This document shows, in pieces, positions 8,126 to 15,879 of a stretch of 64,000 nt of DNA; position 1 is the stretch's first letter; each line of letters begins with the position of its first letter. The DNA is from Roseibium sp. Sym1. GTDB taxonomy: Bacteria; Pseudomonadota; Alphaproteobacteria; Rhizobiales; Stappiaceae. A program made the position numbers and the translations under genes. The notes beneath the pieces are model-generated. The model did no database searches. It saw only the letters and a program-made list of their open reading frames with translations, and was not told the DNA's origin. Location of the stretch: NCBI RefSeq assembly GCF_027359675.1, contig NZ_CP114786.1, forward strand, positions 4,252,501 to 4,316,500, written 5' to 3'.

Positions 8126-9160
8126 ATGAAACCGTTCAAGAAGATTGCAATTGCCGCCCTGGCCGCGAGCGTCGCGGGTACCGCGCTGACTGCCGGCCTG
8201 TCCGCGTCCGCCCAGGACCCGGCTGCAAACGGGGACGGGGGCAAACAGGTTGAGCAGACCTTCGGTCAGCGTTTTGCGCATATGGGTGAGCGCGGCGAAC
8301 GCGGCTGGGGCCGCGGACATGGTGGTCGCCGTGGCGGCGAACACCGCGCGGAACGGCTGTTCGAGCGTTTCGACGTCAATGAAGACGGCGTCATCACCGA
8401 GGCCGAAATCGCAGAGGTCCGGGCGCAGAACTTCGCGTCGGCGGATGCCGATGGCAATGGCGAGGTCAGCCTGGAGGAATTCAAGGCCGCTTTCATGGAG
8501 CGCTCGAACGACCGCATGGTCCGGGCCTTCCAGTTCCTGGACAGTGACGGCGACGGCACGGTGACCCGGGAAGAAGCCGACACGGCGGCAAACCGCATGT
8601 TCAACATGCTCGATCGCGACGGCAACGGCACGGTCGAACGGGTCCGCGGTCCGCGCGGCCCGCAGGCCGGCGACGACGATGACGTCCGTGGCCCGCGCGG
8701 ACAGCAGGCCGGGCGCGGCGAGCGCGGCGAACGCGGGGAGCGCGGCGGACATCACGGTCCCCGTGGTCCCCACACGGGACGCGGCGGCCCGGGCCACATG
8801 TTCCTCGCCATGTTCGACACGGATGGTGACGGCAAGGTGAGCCGCGAGGACTTCGACGCAAGGCGCGCCGAACTGTTCGCGCTGGCCGATACCGACGGCA
8901 GCGGCTCGTTCACGCTGGAAGACTTCGGCCCGCTGTGGCTGGCGGTCAACGAGAGCCGCATTGTCGACAGGTTCCAGCGCGCCGATGCAGACGGCAGCCT
9001 TGGCATCACTGCCGATGAGCATGACAAGCGCCTGGACGAGCTGATGGAGCGCACCGACCGCAACAGGGACGGTGTCATCACCAAGGCCGACTTCCAGGGC
9101 GGCAAGAAAGGCAAGGGCAAGGGCCACGGCAAGGGCTGGCGCCACCACGACCGCGGCTAA
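8126..9160 (+). CDS. Secreted protein with eight EF-hand loops and a collagen-like linker
   Basis: 344 residues from the ATG at 8126 (AAGGAG upstream). A signal peptide covers about residues 1-29 (cleavage after ASA). Eight 12-residue calcium loops begin at D83, D107, D139, D163, D231, D255, D287 and D311. Loops 4 and 8 lack the usual Glu at position 12. Residues 174-224 are a Gly-rich, Arg-rich linker with GERGERGERGG and GPRGP units resembling collagen triplets, and the C-terminus is Lys/Gly/His-rich. It is probably a periplasmic or secreted calcium-binding protein. Divergent from a two-component system whose sensor carries an acidic periplasmic patch, so it may buffer calcium or be part of the response. 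Confidence 0.88.
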   Translation: MKPFKKIAIAALAASVAGTALTAGLSASAQDPAANGDGGKQVEQTFGQRFAHMGERGERGWGRGHGGRRGGEHRAERLFERFDVNEDGVITEAEIAEVRAQNFASADADGNGEVSLEEFKAAFMERSNDRMVRAFQFLDSDGDGTVTREEADTAANRMFNMLDRDGNGTVERVRGPRGPQAGDDDDVRGPRGQQAGRGERGERGERGGHHGPRGPHTGRGGPGHMFLAMFDTDGDGKVSREDFDARRAELFALADTDGSGSFTLEDFGPLWLAVNESRIVDRFQRADADGSLGITADEHDKRLDELMERTDRNRDGVITKADFQGGKKGKGKGHGKGWRHHDRG

Positions 9161-9242
9161 GGTCACAACAAGGTATCCGGACATCCCTGCCGTCCCGAGC
9201 CTTTTCCCCGCGTCCCTCGATCCTCTGTTGCGGGGAAACCGG

Positions 9243-9276
9243 AAGGGAGCCGTCCCCGCGGCTCCCTTTCTTTTTT
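9243..9276 (+). terminator. Rho-independent terminator of the EF-hand gene
   Basis: A 9 bp perfect stem (9243-9251 with 9260-9268) with an 8-base loop, followed by TCTTTTTT. Confidence 0.85.
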
Positions 9277-9278
9277 GC

Positions 9279-9563
9279 TTAGTTTTCCTGCTGGGACCAG
9301 ATTTCGTTCATGGTTTCTTGTGGGTTGGTCATCTGGGTAAGAAGCTCAACAATCGCTTCTTTGCCTTCGTCGTCGGTATTCAGATAAGCGTAAAGCAACG
9401 CAGAAAAGAATAAAACTGATATTATCAGGAGGCAGATCATAAATATTTTGAGGAACTGGAGGGAGTAAAGATTATTTATCATTCCTTGATCTTGCGACTT
9501 TTTTTGGTTTCCGATTATCGTCAATGCAATGACGATCAAAAACAGCAAAAACAATAGAAACAC
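9279..9563 (-). CDS. Small two-helix membrane protein, unknown
   Basis: 94 residues with two hydrophobic helices (about 1-17 and 38-62), a short polar loop with KKSQDQ between them, and an acidic C-terminal tail. Base composition is clearly lower in GC than the neighbours, which suggests recent acquisition or relaxed selection. I recognise no family. The stop codon is three bases from the terminator of the convergent EF-hand gene. It could be a chance open frame, but the hydrophobic pattern and the lack of overlap with any other gene favour a real gene. Confidence 0.5.
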   Translation of the reverse strand: MFLLFLLFLIVIALTIIGNQKKSQDQGMINNLYSLQFLKIFMICLLIISVLFFSALLYAYLNTDDEGKEAIVELLTQMTNPQETMNEIWSQQEN

Positions 9564-9903
9564 ACTTTACCCCTTCAGTTCACAGTGTGGTGCAGAACCT
9601 ATTCGTCCTGGTAAATTGCTGCAAGCCAATCTGTAATTCGACCATGAGCTGCCACAGACACATTCCTCTTTCTAAAGAAGCGCATCAGCGCTGTATCGAG
9701 GTTTGGTCACCTGCTCTGAATTCTTGGCCATCCTTCGAGACGGACCAGAAGGCCCTTCCCAAAATGAAGTTGGAGGGGGATTGCGGGCTACAAACACCAA
9801 CGGGGTTCAGCGCAAGGCAGCGTTTTGACTGTGGGCACTCATCCGTTACGGGAATTTCAAGAAATTTCGGCAAGTATAGCGACGATGAACGGAAGGGGAT
9901 GCC
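9564..9903. other. Intergenic region with a fragment of the dispersed repeat
   Basis: No supported gene. Bases 9728-9746 (CCATCCTTCGAGACGGACC) match one arm of the ~107 bp palindromic family without its partner arm, so it is a decayed copy. The rest should contain the promoter of the gene at 9904. Confidence 0.6.
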
Positions 9904-10905
9904 ATGGCCAAGCCGACACTGCACGATTTTGTCGAAAAGAAGATAGCCGACGGGCATGTCGGCGAGGACGATGTCATCGTGTTGCGCCGCTATATCTATG
10001 GCGACATGGTGGTTTCGCTGGAAGAGGGATCGGCGCTGTTCAGGCTGATCAACGCCGGCCCGACCTTTGCGGACAACTGGTACGAACTCTTTCCCGAGGC
10101 GATTGCCGACATTCTGGTCCACCAGTCGCAGCCGGAGGGCTATATTTCGGAGGACCATGCCACCTGGCTGATCGATCAGATCAACGCCGATGGCAAGATC
10201 TGCACGCGGACGGAACTCGATGCCGTTCTGCACGTGTTGGAAAAGGCCCGTAAAGCGCCGGATTGCCTGAGGCAGTTCGCGTTGCGGGCCGTCGCCGACA
10301 GCGTCATATCGGGCACCGGCGCGACGCGGTCCGGCGCCCAGCTCCAACCCGGGGTGATTTCAGATGGCGAAGTGGAAATGCTGCGCCGTGTGCTCTATGC
10401 GGGCGCAGGCAGCAACGGTTTCGCCGTGTCCAGGGTCGAGGCGGAAATCCTGTTCGACCTCAACGACGCCACGGTGCAGGCGACCAATGCCCCGGCCTGG
10501 TCGGAGCTCTTCGCCAAGGGGGTGGCCAACTATCTCATGGCCATGTCCGGCTACACGCCGCCGTCACGCGACGTGGCGCTGGCGCGGGAGGACTGGCTCG
10601 ACCAGCCCGGCGGCTTCGACGGCGGCCTCGGCGGGTTCTTCAAGAAGATGTTCGGCGGCGGCGTCGGCGGTGTTCGCGATGCCTATGGCGACGGGGCCGA
10701 TCCCTTCGCGGAGCGCGGTACGTCCATGTCCGCGGACATCGCGGTGAATGAAGTCCTCACCGAGGAGGAAGCAATCTGGCTGGTCGAGCGCATCGGCCGC
10801 GACGGGTTGCTGCACGAAAACGAAAAGGCGCTTCTGCGGTTCATCCGGGAAGAAAGCCCGAACATTCATACCTCCCTGCACCCGCTGATGGACAAGCTGG
10901 ACTAG
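9904..10905 (+). CDS. Conserved alphaproteobacterial protein with an internal duplication, unknown
   Basis: 333 residues, no signal peptide, acidic. Two halves align by eye. HVGEDDVIVLRRYIYGD (about 18-34) matches VISDGEVEMLRRVLYAG in the second half. The YISEDHATWLIDQINADGKI segment (about 81-100) matches VLTEEEAIWLVERIGRDGLL near the end. A Gly-rich insert (about 240-262) sits in the second half. The helical repeats recall TerB-like proteins, but I cannot show the TerB metal residues. A GGTTCATCC...CCTCCC stretch near its 3' end (10838-10876) is repeated 4 kb downstream at 14899-14937. Confidence 0.8.
   Translation: MAKPTLHDFVEKKIADGHVGEDDVIVLRRYIYGDMVVSLEEGSALFRLINAGPTFADNWYELFPEAIADILVHQSQPEGYISEDHATWLIDQINADGKICTRTELDAVLHVLEKARKAPDCLRQFALRAVADSVISGTGATRSGAQLQPGVISDGEVEMLRRVLYAGAGSNGFAVSRVEAEILFDLNDATVQATNAPAWSELFAKGVANYLMAMSGYTPPSRDVALAREDWLDQPGGFDGGLGGFFKKMFGGGVGGVRDAYGDGADPFAERGTSMSADIAVNEVLTEEEAIWLVERIGRDGLLHENEKALLRFIREESPNIHTSLHPLMDKLD
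10838..10876 (+). repeat. 39 bp direct repeat, left copy (inside gene 9904-10905)
   Basis: Identical at 36 of 39 positions to 14899-14937. The left copy is coding (the FIREESPNIHTS part of the unknown protein). The two copies bracket the whole iron-siderophore ABC cluster. Confidence 0.8.
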
Positions 10906-11031
10906 GTTCCAGGCTCCGCGTCGAGCAGCAGTCAGGCCCGGAACAGTGCCGATGCACTCTTCCGGACCCTGGGCCGGGTCTCCGACGGTCTCGCCGCCGA
11001 TTGGCGAAGGAAGGACCGGGGCGGCCGGGGG

Positions 11032-11940
11032 TCACTCCACGCCGTAGATGTCGGCGATATCCTTGAGCATCAGCCTGGCTGCGAGAATGCCGCCGGCCGT
11101 GTTCCAGATCGCGTCGCTGACCTGGTGCACGTTGCCAGCCTGAACGGCGGAAAGAGAGTTCCAAAGAGGATCGGAGAGCACGTCTTCCTCCAGCGCGGTT
11201 CCCTTGCCGTCGCCGGTGTCATAGGTGAAGAAAAAGATACGGTCTCCATCCATATCCGGAATGCTCTCCTTGCCCGTGCGGATCGCGAAATCCTCGACAT
11301 TCTGGTTGGCCGGACGGTTGAAGCCGATGTCCTTGAGCAGAACTCCGGAGAAGCTGTCCAGCTGATAGATCCGGATCTGGCCCGGCACGAAACGGATGAC
11401 CGAGACCTGTTCCTGCAGGTTTTCGCCCAGTTCGCCGCGCAAGCTGTCGACGGCGGCGTCATAGTCGGCGATTGCTTCACGGGCCTTTTCTTCAAGACCA
11501 AGGGCTTCGGCGTATAGACGGAAATTGATCTTCCAGTTGCCCCGCAATTCCTGCGACATGACGGTTGGCGCGATCGCCGTCAGTTGCGGATGGATCTCCT
11601 CATGGCGTTGCTTGTTGGCCAGGATCAGATCGGGCTCAAGCGCGGCAACCATTTCCAGATTGACTGCGCTTTCCTTGCCGACCGGTTCCGCGCCTGCCAT
11701 CGCGTCGGTGATATGGGCCCACCAGGGATCGCCATTCCAGGAATTGGCCGCACCGACGGGAACAACACCAAGTGCAAGCAGCGCCTCCGTGCCTTCGTTG
11801 GTCAGGACGACCACGCGTTTGGGCGCGTCGGGAACCGTGACGGTGCCCATGCTGTCCGTCACATCACGCGCCAGGCAAGCGGATACCAGCAGCGCGGCAC
11901 AAACAGGTGCTGCAAACAGCGTGCGAATGAACGTCTTCAT
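11032..11940 (-). CDS. Iron-siderophore ABC transporter substrate-binding protein (FecB/FepB type)
   Basis: 302 residues. The N-terminal signal has a VSAC lipobox-like site at C22, so it is either a lipoprotein or cleaved shortly after ACLA. The class III binding-protein fold is recognisable: DSMGTVTVPDAPKRVVVL at the start, the ALGVVPVG segment, LEPDLILANKQRHEEI, and a closing GGILAARLMLKDIADI helix. It delivers ferric siderophore from the outer-membrane receptor to the permease. Divergent from the two FecCD permeases and the FecE ATPase, with 93 bases between the starts. No TonB-dependent receptor is in the window. Confidence 0.92.
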   Translation of the reverse strand: MKTFIRTLFAAPVCAALLVSACLARDVTDSMGTVTVPDAPKRVVVLTNEGTEALLALGVVPVGAANSWNGDPWWAHITDAMAGAEPVGKESAVNLEMVAALEPDLILANKQRHEEIHPQLTAIAPTVMSQELRGNWKINFRLYAEALGLEEKAREAIADYDAAVDSLRGELGENLQEQVSVIRFVPGQIRIYQLDSFSGVLLKDIGFNRPANQNVEDFAIRTGKESIPDMDGDRIFFFTYDTGDGKGTALEEDVLSDPLWNSLSAVQAGNVHQVSDAIWNTAGGILAARLMLKDIADIYGVE

Positions 11941-12033
11941 TAGAATGACTCCAAAAAGGTGAGTATTTGCCTCCAGTATTAAACCCGTGTATGTGACGAA
12001 GCCGTCGGATTGTCAATTCGAGAGAGAGGAACG

Positions 12034-13023
12034 ATGACGCGGCTGATTGCCGGCCTGTGCCTGTTGTTGATCGCGGTCGCGCTGTTCAGCCTGCATGCGG
12101 GTCTGAGCTTCTACAGCCCTGCGACGGTCTGGTCTGCCCTTGCCGGCGGCGAGGGCGCGGATGCCCTGATTGTCAGGACCCTGCGCGTACCGCGAACCTT
12201 GATCGGACTTGCCGTTGGAGCCGCCCTGGGGCTTTCGGGACTGCTCATGCAAACGGTGACCCGAAATCCGGTTGCCGAGCCGGGTCTGCTTGGTGTCAAT
12301 GCCGGCGCGGCGCTTGCCGTGACGCTCGCAGTGACCGTCTTTGGAACGGGCAGCCTTGCGGGCATCGGGGCGGCGGCCGTAGCCGGCGCGCTGCTGACCA
12401 CGGGCCTGGTCTTTGCCATCTCCCTGTCGGCGGGCGGTTCGGGGAATCCGGCGACGACATTGCTCGCAGGCTTCACTGTCGCCGCATTGTTGGCTTCCTT
12501 CACGCAAACGCTGCTTCTGGTCGATGAGACCGCGCTGGAAACGTTGCTGTTCTGGCTCTCGGGCAGTTTTGCCGACCGGCCGCTGACATTGCTGCAACTG
12601 GGTGGCCCGCTGCTGGTGCTTGGCGCTGGCGGCAGCCTTGTTCTGGCCAGTGCGCTGGACGTGCTGCGCCTTGACGATACGAGTGCGCAATCCATCGGAT
12701 TGAACGTGGCCGCGGTCAGGTTGGGTGCCCTGGCGCTCGCCGCGCTCCTGGCTGCAGGTGCTGTCGCCATGGCGGGGCCGGTGATGTTTCTGGGACTTGC
12801 CGCGCCCCATCTGGCACGGCTGATGACGGGCCCCGTTCTGCCGTCGATCCGGCATCTTGTCTTTCTGAGCATGTTGACGGGGGCGGTTCTGGCCACCTCC
12901 GCGGATATTCTTGCCCGCCTCATCGTGGCCCCGGGCGAAGCGCCGATGAGTGCCGTTCTGGCCCTGATCGGCGTGCCGATGCTGATCCATATCCTGAGGC
13001 GCCGGAAGGGACTGGTCACCTGA
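12034..13023 (+). CDS. FecCD-family iron-siderophore permease 1
   Basis: 329 residues from the ATG at 12034, chosen because AGAGAGGA lies directly upstream; a TTG 24 bases earlier lacks a ribosome site. About nine to ten membrane helices. Family motifs are RTLRVPRTLIGLAVGAALGLSGLLMQTVTRNPVAEPGLLGVNAGA and GPVMFLGLAAPHLARLM (given here only as landmarks). It forms the inner-membrane channel with the second permease, whose start overlaps its stop (TGATG, 13021-13025). Confidence 0.93.
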   Translation: MTRLIAGLCLLLIAVALFSLHAGLSFYSPATVWSALAGGEGADALIVRTLRVPRTLIGLAVGAALGLSGLLMQTVTRNPVAEPGLLGVNAGAALAVTLAVTVFGTGSLAGIGAAAVAGALLTTGLVFAISLSAGGSGNPATTLLAGFTVAALLASFTQTLLLVDETALETLLFWLSGSFADRPLTLLQLGGPLLVLGAGGSLVLASALDVLRLDDTSAQSIGLNVAAVRLGALALAALLAAGAVAMAGPVMFLGLAAPHLARLMTGPVLPSIRHLVFLSMLTGAVLATSADILARLIVAPGEAPMSAVLALIGVPMLIHILRRRKGLVT

Positions 13024-14042
13024 TGCCATTCGTGATTCCGGCTCAAAGACTGCTGGTGCCGTGCCTTCTGCTGCTTGTGCTGACGATTGCAGCCACCGGC
13101 ACCGGATCGAGTTTCATGCCGCCGGAACGGGTCGTTGCGGCCTTTCTCGGCCAGGGTGCACGCATGGACGAGGTGATCGTCTGGAAACTGCGTCTGCCGC
13201 GGGTTGCCCTGGCCATAGTCGCCGGGGCAGCACTTGCAATTGCCGGCGCGCTTTTGCAGCGGGTCGTGCGCAACCCCATGGCGTCGCCCTCCGTTCTTGG
13301 CATTACCGACGGGGCTGCGGTGGGGGTGGTGCTGTTCCTGTGGCTTTTTTCGGACCAGGCCAACATCCTCCAGGTGTCGGTCCACTGGCAGCCGCTTGCC
13401 GCGATCCTGGGTGCGGCCGCGTTCGGCGGTCTTGTCACTTTTCTCGCACTGGCCGATCGCGGCGGCAACCGGCCCTTGAAGATCATTCTGTATGGCATAG
13501 CACTTGCCGCGCTTGCCAAGGCGGCAGTGACACTCCTGATCATTGTCGGTCCGGTTTACCGTGCCAGCCAGGCCTTGACCTGGCTCACGGGTTCGGTGGG
13601 CGCAGCTCACTGGCAGGATGTGCTTGTGCTCGGGACAGGGCTGGTGTTGGTCGTGCCGTTTCTTGTCTGGAACCGGGTGACATTCCGCCAGCTTGCCCTC
13701 GATCCGCAAAGTGCCACCCTGACCGGGCTTTCCCTGTCGCGGGCCCAATTCGCTCTTCTGTCCGGGGCCGTGTTCCTGACCGCGCTTGCGGCGGCCCATG
13801 TGGGTGCCATCGGATTTGTCGGCCTGATGGCGCCGCATATTGCACGGGTGTTCCATGGCCAGTTCCGCTCCGGGTATCTCCTGGCAACAGCCCTGACCGG
13901 CAGCCTGCTCGTGCTCGGCGCCGACACCTTGGCGCGGATCATTGCTCCACCGCTGGAATTGCCCGCGGGAGCACTGACCGCGCTGGTCGGCGCGCCTCTG
14001 TTTTTGTACCTGCTCCTGAAAGGACGCCGTTCCCATGCCTGA
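13023..14042 (+). CDS. FecCD-family iron-siderophore permease 2
   Basis: 339 residues, the same family as the preceding gene. The RLPRVALAIVAGAALAIAGA block is followed by RNPMASPSVLGI, and GAIGFVGLMAPHIAR lies near residue 260. The start shares bases with the stop of permease 1 and the end overlaps the ATPase start by eight bases, so the three are translationally coupled. Heterodimeric permeases of this kind are typical for hydroxamate or catecholate siderophores. Confidence 0.93.
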   Translation: MPFVIPAQRLLVPCLLLLVLTIAATGTGSSFMPPERVVAAFLGQGARMDEVIVWKLRLPRVALAIVAGAALAIAGALLQRVVRNPMASPSVLGITDGAAVGVVLFLWLFSDQANILQVSVHWQPLAAILGAAAFGGLVTFLALADRGGNRPLKIILYGIALAALAKAAVTLLIIVGPVYRASQALTWLTGSVGAAHWQDVLVLGTGLVLVVPFLVWNRVTFRQLALDPQSATLTGLSLSRAQFALLSGAVFLTALAAAHVGAIGFVGLMAPHIARVFHGQFRSGYLLATALTGSLLVLGADTLARIIAPPLELPAGALTALVGAPLFLYLLLKGRRSHA

Positions 14043-14835
14043 ACCGATGGCAAGCCTTGCCAATGTGCACGCGGCCTATGATGGGGCGCCGGCGCTGGAC
14101 GATGTTTCGCTCGATCTGCCGGATGGCAGCATCGTGGCCTTCTGCGGTCCGAACGGAAGCGGCAAGTCAACGGCGCTCAAGGTGATGCGCGGCCTGCACA
14201 GGCCGGACGCGGGTGAAATCCGGATTGCCGGAAAGCATCTTGATGACTGGTCCGCAAAAGGCCTTGCGCAGCAGGTCGCGATGCTGTCCCAGTCGCCCGA
14301 GGCGCCGTCCGATCTGACCGTGGACGACCTGGTGATGATGGGGCGGTTTGCTCATCGCGGGCGATTTGCCGGGCCGGGACCTGCGGACCGGGACGCATGC
14401 GCCAGGGCGCTGGCGGTCACGGAGATGGCTGCCTTCCGGGACAGGGCCTTGTCCCAGCTGTCGGGCGGCCAGGTGCAACGGGCCTGGGTTGCCATGACCC
14501 TGGCGCAGGACGCGCCCCGGATCTTCCTGGATGAGCCGACCAACCATCTTGATATTGCCCATGCCTTCGAGCTGCTTGATCTTGTTCGGCGCCTGAGCCG
14601 GGAGGAGGGCCGAAGTTTTGTGATCGTGCTTCATGATCTCAACATGGCCATGCGCTATGCCGATCATGTGGTCCTTTTCGATGCGGGCCGGATTGCCGCG
14701 CGCGGGCAAACCGTCGACGTGTTGACGGAAGGTATTGTTTCCAGGGTTTTCGGGGTTTCCTGCAGGATGGTGCCGGTGGACGGAATGGACAGACCGGTGA
14801 TCGTTTCCTGGAGCCGCCGGGCGGACGGTGACTGA
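14035..14835 (+). CDS. FecE-type iron-siderophore ABC ATPase
   Basis: 266 residues with Walker A GPNGSGKST at 38-46, a Q-loop in MLSQSPEAP, the ABC signature LSGGQVQRAW, Walker B IFLDEPTNHLD and the switch histidine in VLHDLNMAMRYADH. It energises the two upstream permeases at the cytosolic face. The start overlaps the end of permease 2. Last gene of the import operon. The duplicated 39 bp segment lies 64 bases after its stop. Confidence 0.95.
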   Translation: MPEPMASLANVHAAYDGAPALDDVSLDLPDGSIVAFCGPNGSGKSTALKVMRGLHRPDAGEIRIAGKHLDDWSAKGLAQQVAMLSQSPEAPSDLTVDDLVMMGRFAHRGRFAGPGPADRDACARALAVTEMAAFRDRALSQLSGGQVQRAWVAMTLAQDAPRIFLDEPTNHLDIAHAFELLDLVRRLSREEGRSFVIVLHDLNMAMRYADHVVLFDAGRIAARGQTVDVLTEGIVSRVFGVSCRMVPVDGMDRPVIVSWSRRADGD

Positions 14836-14898
14836 CGATACGGAGCGGATCGCTGCCCGACCGGGTTCAATCCCGGAATTTCCGGTTCCCAGTCCGGA

Positions 14899-14937
14899 GG
14901 TTCATCCGGGGAGAAAGCCCGAACATTCGTTCCTCCC
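14899..14937 (+). repeat. 39 bp direct repeat, right copy (noncoding)
   Basis: Same strand and 36/39 identity to 10838-10876, which is coding sequence in the gene at 9904. Here no reading frame uses it. It looks like the residual end of a second copy of that gene, or a target-site-like duplication around the siderophore operon. Confidence 0.8.
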
Positions 14938-14993
14938 CACAGGTCCTAGGGCGCGGTTCACCTGGTTTCAGTTTTTGCTTTTTCCGGAGCTTT

Positions 14994-15004
14994 TGTAATA
15001 CAAA
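14994..15004 (+). promoter_or_regulatory. GntR operator, site 1 (TGTAATACAAA)
   Basis: The 11-mer TGTAATACAAA inside a near-palindrome AGCTTTTGTAATACAAAGCT, 22 bases upstream of the GntR start. The same 11-mer recurs at 15797-15807 and, inverted, at 15826-15836. It suggests autoregulation of the GntR gene. Confidence 0.75.
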
Positions 15005-15025
15005 GCTTCGGCAAAAGGATCCGTC

Positions 15026-15709
15026 ATGAGCCCTTCACCTTCGTCTTTTCAAATCGATCCGGCCTCCGGTCCGGTTCGCGATCAGGTGGTTGACGTGCTG
15101 CGGCGCGCCATCTTCGCCATGACCTTCGAACCGGGGGAAAAACTGGTTGAACGGCGTCTGTGCGAGATGACGGGCGCGTCCAGGACGGCGCTGCGCGAGG
15201 GGCTGCGCCAGCTGGAAGCCGAAGGGCTTGTCGAAATCGTTCCCAACCGTGGACCGGCCATTCCACGGCTGAATGCGAAACAGGTCGCAGATATCTACGA
15301 AATGCGGGGCGTGCTCGAAAGCCATATGGGCGCGGTCGCAGCCGAAAGGGCCACGGGCCGTGATATTGCCGAATTGCGCCGGATTGCCAGGGCGATCGAC
15401 GACGCGATGGCGGCGGGGGACCGGCTTGCCATCATCGACTCCAAACGGGCGTATTACGACTGGTTCCTGCGCCTTGCGGACAATGCCGAGATGACGGCCA
15501 CGGTCCACAGGCTGCTGGGCCGAATGAGCCTGCTCTGGCCGGCGCTGATTGCCGGCAACGCCGTTGAAGCGGAGGCCGGCCGCGCCGAAATCGCGGACAT
15601 CGTCGAGGCGGTTGCCGCCCATGATCCGGTCCGCGCGGCAGAGGCCTGCGCGCGGCATCTGAAGAGTGCCGGCAAACTGGTCAGCGGGTTCCTCATCCGC
15701 GACGCCTGA
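15026..15709 (+). CDS. GntR-family regulator, FCD (FadR-like) subfamily
   Basis: 227 residues. The N-terminal winged helix carries the usual VVDVLRRAIFAMTFEPGEKLVERRLCEMTGASRTALREGLRQLEAEGLVE pattern (about 16-65). The C-terminal FCD helical ligand-binding domain includes YEMRGVLESHMGAVAAERAT. FCD regulators bind carboxylates or related acids, often with a metal. Operator-like copies of TGTAATACAAA sit before this gene and before the hydrolase-Rid operon downstream, so it probably represses both. The effector is likely the operon's substrate, which is unknown. Confidence 0.92.
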   Translation: MSPSPSSFQIDPASGPVRDQVVDVLRRAIFAMTFEPGEKLVERRLCEMTGASRTALREGLRQLEAEGLVEIVPNRGPAIPRLNAKQVADIYEMRGVLESHMGAVAAERATGRDIAELRRIARAIDDAMAAGDRLAIIDSKRAYYDWFLRLADNAEMTATVHRLLGRMSLLWPALIAGNAVEAEAGRAEIADIVEAVAAHDPVRAAEACARHLKSAGKLVSGFLIRDA

Positions 15710-15796
15710 CAGGCTTTCGCTCAAGCTCTTGATCTGAAACGCGAATGCGGGTCGCATCGATTGGCCCCGCAGGACCGGTTTGCGTCCGGAAGAAAA

Positions 15797-15807
15797 TGTA
15801 ATACAAA
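15797..15807 (+). promoter_or_regulatory. GntR operator, site 2
   Basis: TGTAATACAAA on the plus strand, 73 bases before the hydrolase start, paired with an inverted copy 18 bases further on. Confidence 0.72.
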
Positions 15808-15825
15808 AATGTTGAATATCTTATT

Positions 15826-15836
15826 TTTGTATTACA
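15826..15836 (-). promoter_or_regulatory. GntR operator, site 3 (inverted)
   Basis: TTTGTATTACA, the exact reverse complement of TGTAATACAAA, 43 bases before the hydrolase start. Sites 2 and 3 face each other and probably bracket the promoter of the hydrolase-Rid operon. Confidence 0.72.
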
Positions 15837-15879
15837 AAATGAAGCAGGTTCAATATGCACCAGCAAGGAGAAGTGTTTC

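Noticed and set aside
10938..10965. Hairpin between the unknown gene and the binding-protein gene as a terminator
   Set aside because: The stem is nearly perfect but there is no T run on either side, so I did not list it as a terminator.
11941..12033. A Fur, RirA or Irr binding site between the divergent iron-transport genes
   Set aside because: Iron control is expected, but I found no sequence close enough to a known iron box to report it.
12111..14063. A 650-codon open frame on the minus strand across the two iron permease genes
   Set aside because: It is antisense to two clear FecCD genes, has low-complexity Arg/Gln/Gly-rich sequence and no ribosome site. High GC codon periodicity explains it.
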